Assembly: GCA_047639575.1 (NCBI GenBank)
Contig: JBLIOB010000214.1
Coordinates: 1-7,448, forward strand
Length of the DNA stretch: 7,448 nucleotides
Direction of reading: 5' to 3'
Origin: JBLIOB01 sp047639575
GTDB taxonomy: Bacteria > Bacteroidota > Bacteroidia > Flavobacteriales_D > Parvicellaceae
Below, piece by piece: positions 6,842 to 7,448 of the stretch. Within the stretch, counting starts at the first letter, position 1, and every line of letters starts with the position of its first letter. The notes beneath the pieces were generated by a model that saw only the letters and a program-made list of their open reading frames with translations, had not been told where the DNA came from and made no database searches. A program made the position numbers and the translations under genes.

Positions 6842-6871
6842 CAAAGGTAGCGTTTTCTCATCCATCAAAAA
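6842..6871 (-). promoter_or_regulatory. Bacteroidota-type promoter for the beta-barrel/waaA operon
   Basis: Read on the minus strand, TTTTTG (6871 to 6866) is followed after 16 bases by TACCTTTG (6849 to 6842), an exact match to the TAnnTTTG -7 consensus. The spacing is close to, if slightly shorter than, the known Bacteroidota range. Only six bases separate the box from the ATG at 6835, so transcription should start at or just before the start codon, giving a leaderless or nearly leaderless mRNA. Confidence 0.65.
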
Positions 6872-6907
6872 GTGATGATTATCCTTAAAACTGTATTCTT
6901 CACTTTT
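6868..6907. repeat. 8-base inverted repeat in the divergent promoter region
   Basis: AAAAGTGA (6868-6875) and TCACTTTT (6900-6907) are perfect inverted copies separated by 24 bases, with centres 32 bases apart, about three helical turns. The left arm overlaps the putative -33 box of the minus-strand promoter. This arrangement could be a paired operator for a dimeric regulator, but an 8-base repeat in AT-rich DNA can arise by chance. Confidence 0.4.
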
Positions 6908-6917
6908 AATTGTGTGT

Positions 6918-6934
6918 ATTTCGCCTTATTTCGC
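6918..6934 (+). repeat. 7-base direct repeat with 10-base period
   Basis: ATTTCGC occurs at 6918-6924 and again at 6928-6934, a spacing of one helical turn. A related ATTCGC lies at 6960-6965, just before the aminotransferase start. It may be an activator site for the plus-strand gene. Evidence is short-range pattern only. Confidence 0.3.
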
Positions 6935-6956
6935 ACCTTTAGGTCTATCGTTTCCT

Positions 6957-6964
6957 TATATTCG
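6957..6964 (+). promoter_or_regulatory. Candidate -7 box for the aminotransferase gene
   Basis: TATATTCG matches TAnnTTTG with one mismatch and ends six bases before the ATG at 6971, the same geometry as the minus-strand promoter. There is no clear TTG -33 element at normal spacing; the closest is TTT at 6938-6940, 16 bases upstream. A real promoter here would give a nearly leaderless mRNA, or a short leader if translation begins at the ATG at 6983. Confidence 0.35.
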
Positions 6965-6970
6965 CAAACT

Positions 6971-7448
6971 ATGTCTGAAGTCATGAAAAAAATTCAGATG
7001 GTGGATCTAGTAACTCAGTATGAGGATATAAAATCAGAAGTAGATCAGGCCATCTTAAACGTAATGTCATCCGCTCAATTTATAAATGGACCGGAGGTAA
7101 AGGCGTTTCAATCTGAGTTAGAAGAATATCTAGGAGTAAAACATGTTATTCCCTGTGCCAATGGTACCGATGCATTGCAGATAGCGATGATGGGTCTAGG
7201 TCTTAAGCCAGGTGATGAAGTTATTACCACCAATTTTACTTTTGCAGCAACCGTTGAGGTTATTGGACTGCTTGGATTGGTTCCAACGATTGTTGATGTT
7301 GAGCCTGATAGTTTTAATATATCAATTGAAGAGATTCGAAATAATATAACTAGCAAAACAAAAGCGATTGTACCGGTTCATTTATTTGGTCAGTGCGCTA
7401 ATATGGAAGCTATTTTAGAATTAGCGAAAGAACACAATTTGGCTATTA
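6971..7448 (+). CDS. DegT/DnrJ/EryC1/StrS-family sugar aminotransferase (3' end outside window)
   Basis: This is a PLP-dependent aminotransferase of the family that aminates nucleotide-linked keto-sugars for LPS O-antigen or other surface glycans. The 159 complete codons in the window cover the N-terminal part of the large domain. IQMVDLVTQYEDIKSEVD (8-25), FINGPEVKAFQSELEEYLGVKHVIPCANGTDALQIAMMGLGLKPGDEVI and NFTFAATVEVIGLLGLVPTIVDVEPDSFNI are classic family motifs; GTDAL binds the PLP phosphate. VPVHLFGQ is also present, but the Asp and Lys that hold PLP lie beyond the window. The sequence is closest in my memory to WbpE/WlbC-type enzymes making amino-hexuronates, but the substrate cannot be assigned from this part. 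The start may be the ATG at 6971 or at 6983; relatives begin near the IQMVDL motif. It is divergent from the beta-barrel/waaA operon. Confidence 0.93.
   Translation, partial: MSEVMKKIQMVDLVTQYEDIKSEVDQAILNVMSSAQFINGPEVKAFQSELEEYLGVKHVIPCANGTDALQIAMMGLGLKPGDEVITTNFTFAATVEVIGLLGLVPTIVDVEPDSFNISIEEIRNNITSKTKAIVPVHLFGQCANMEAILELAKEHNLAI

Noticed and set aside
6836..6868. N-terminal extension MMDEKTLPLRT on the beta-barrel protein
   Set aside because: A clean signal peptide begins at the ATG at 6835, and the extension overlaps a good promoter box.
7108..7356. Minus-strand open frame of 82 codons
   Set aside because: It lies fully within the aminotransferase frame, whose translation matches a well-known family throughout; the reverse product shows no family features.

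Overview
The window looks like chromosomal DNA from a member of the Bacteroidota, probably Flavobacteriales-like. The evidence is AT-rich coding DNA (about 40% GC by eye), genes packed with overlapping stops and starts, few Shine-Dalgarno sequences, a TAnnTTTG-type promoter box (TACCTTTG), and Bacteroidota-style versions of Lgt, WaaA and a small outer-membrane beta-barrel protein. I see no transposase, integrase, tRNA, rRNA or CRISPR array. No gene stands out by composition as recently acquired.

Bases 1-4839 form one tight plus-strand operon of five genes. In order they are the 3' part of lgt (lipoprotein diacylglyceryl transferase), a PhoX/DUF839-family phosphatase-like lipoprotein, a LolD/MacB-type ABC ATPase, an FtsX/MacB-type permease with a very histidine-rich extracytoplasmic loop, and a small exported CxxC protein resembling DUF3299. 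The junctions are an 11-base overlap, two 4-base ATGA overlaps and a 1-base gap, so translational coupling is likely. The ATPase, permease and DUF3299-like set resembles, from memory, the zinc-linked Zrg-type ABC systems of Vibrio. My best reading is an envelope metal-handling ABC machine with an attached metalloenzyme lipoprotein. The substrate is inferred, not shown.

Bases 4863-6835 form a convergent minus-strand pair: an uncharacterised outer-membrane beta-barrel gene followed 11 bases later by waaA (Kdo transferase, lipid A/LPS core). Bases 6836-6970 are a 135-base divergent promoter region. It holds a good minus-strand promoter that would start transcription almost on the start codon, an 8-base inverted repeat overlapping the -33 box, and a 7-base direct repeat at 10-base spacing. 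From 6971 to the right edge runs the 5' part of a DegT/DnrJ/EryC1/StrS sugar aminotransferase. The right half is therefore an LPS or surface-glycan locus, and the left half a lipoprotein and metal envelope locus.

The most interesting element is the phoX-like/ABC/His-rich permease/CxxC protein operon joined to lgt. Its parts are recognisable, but I know of no described role for this combination.
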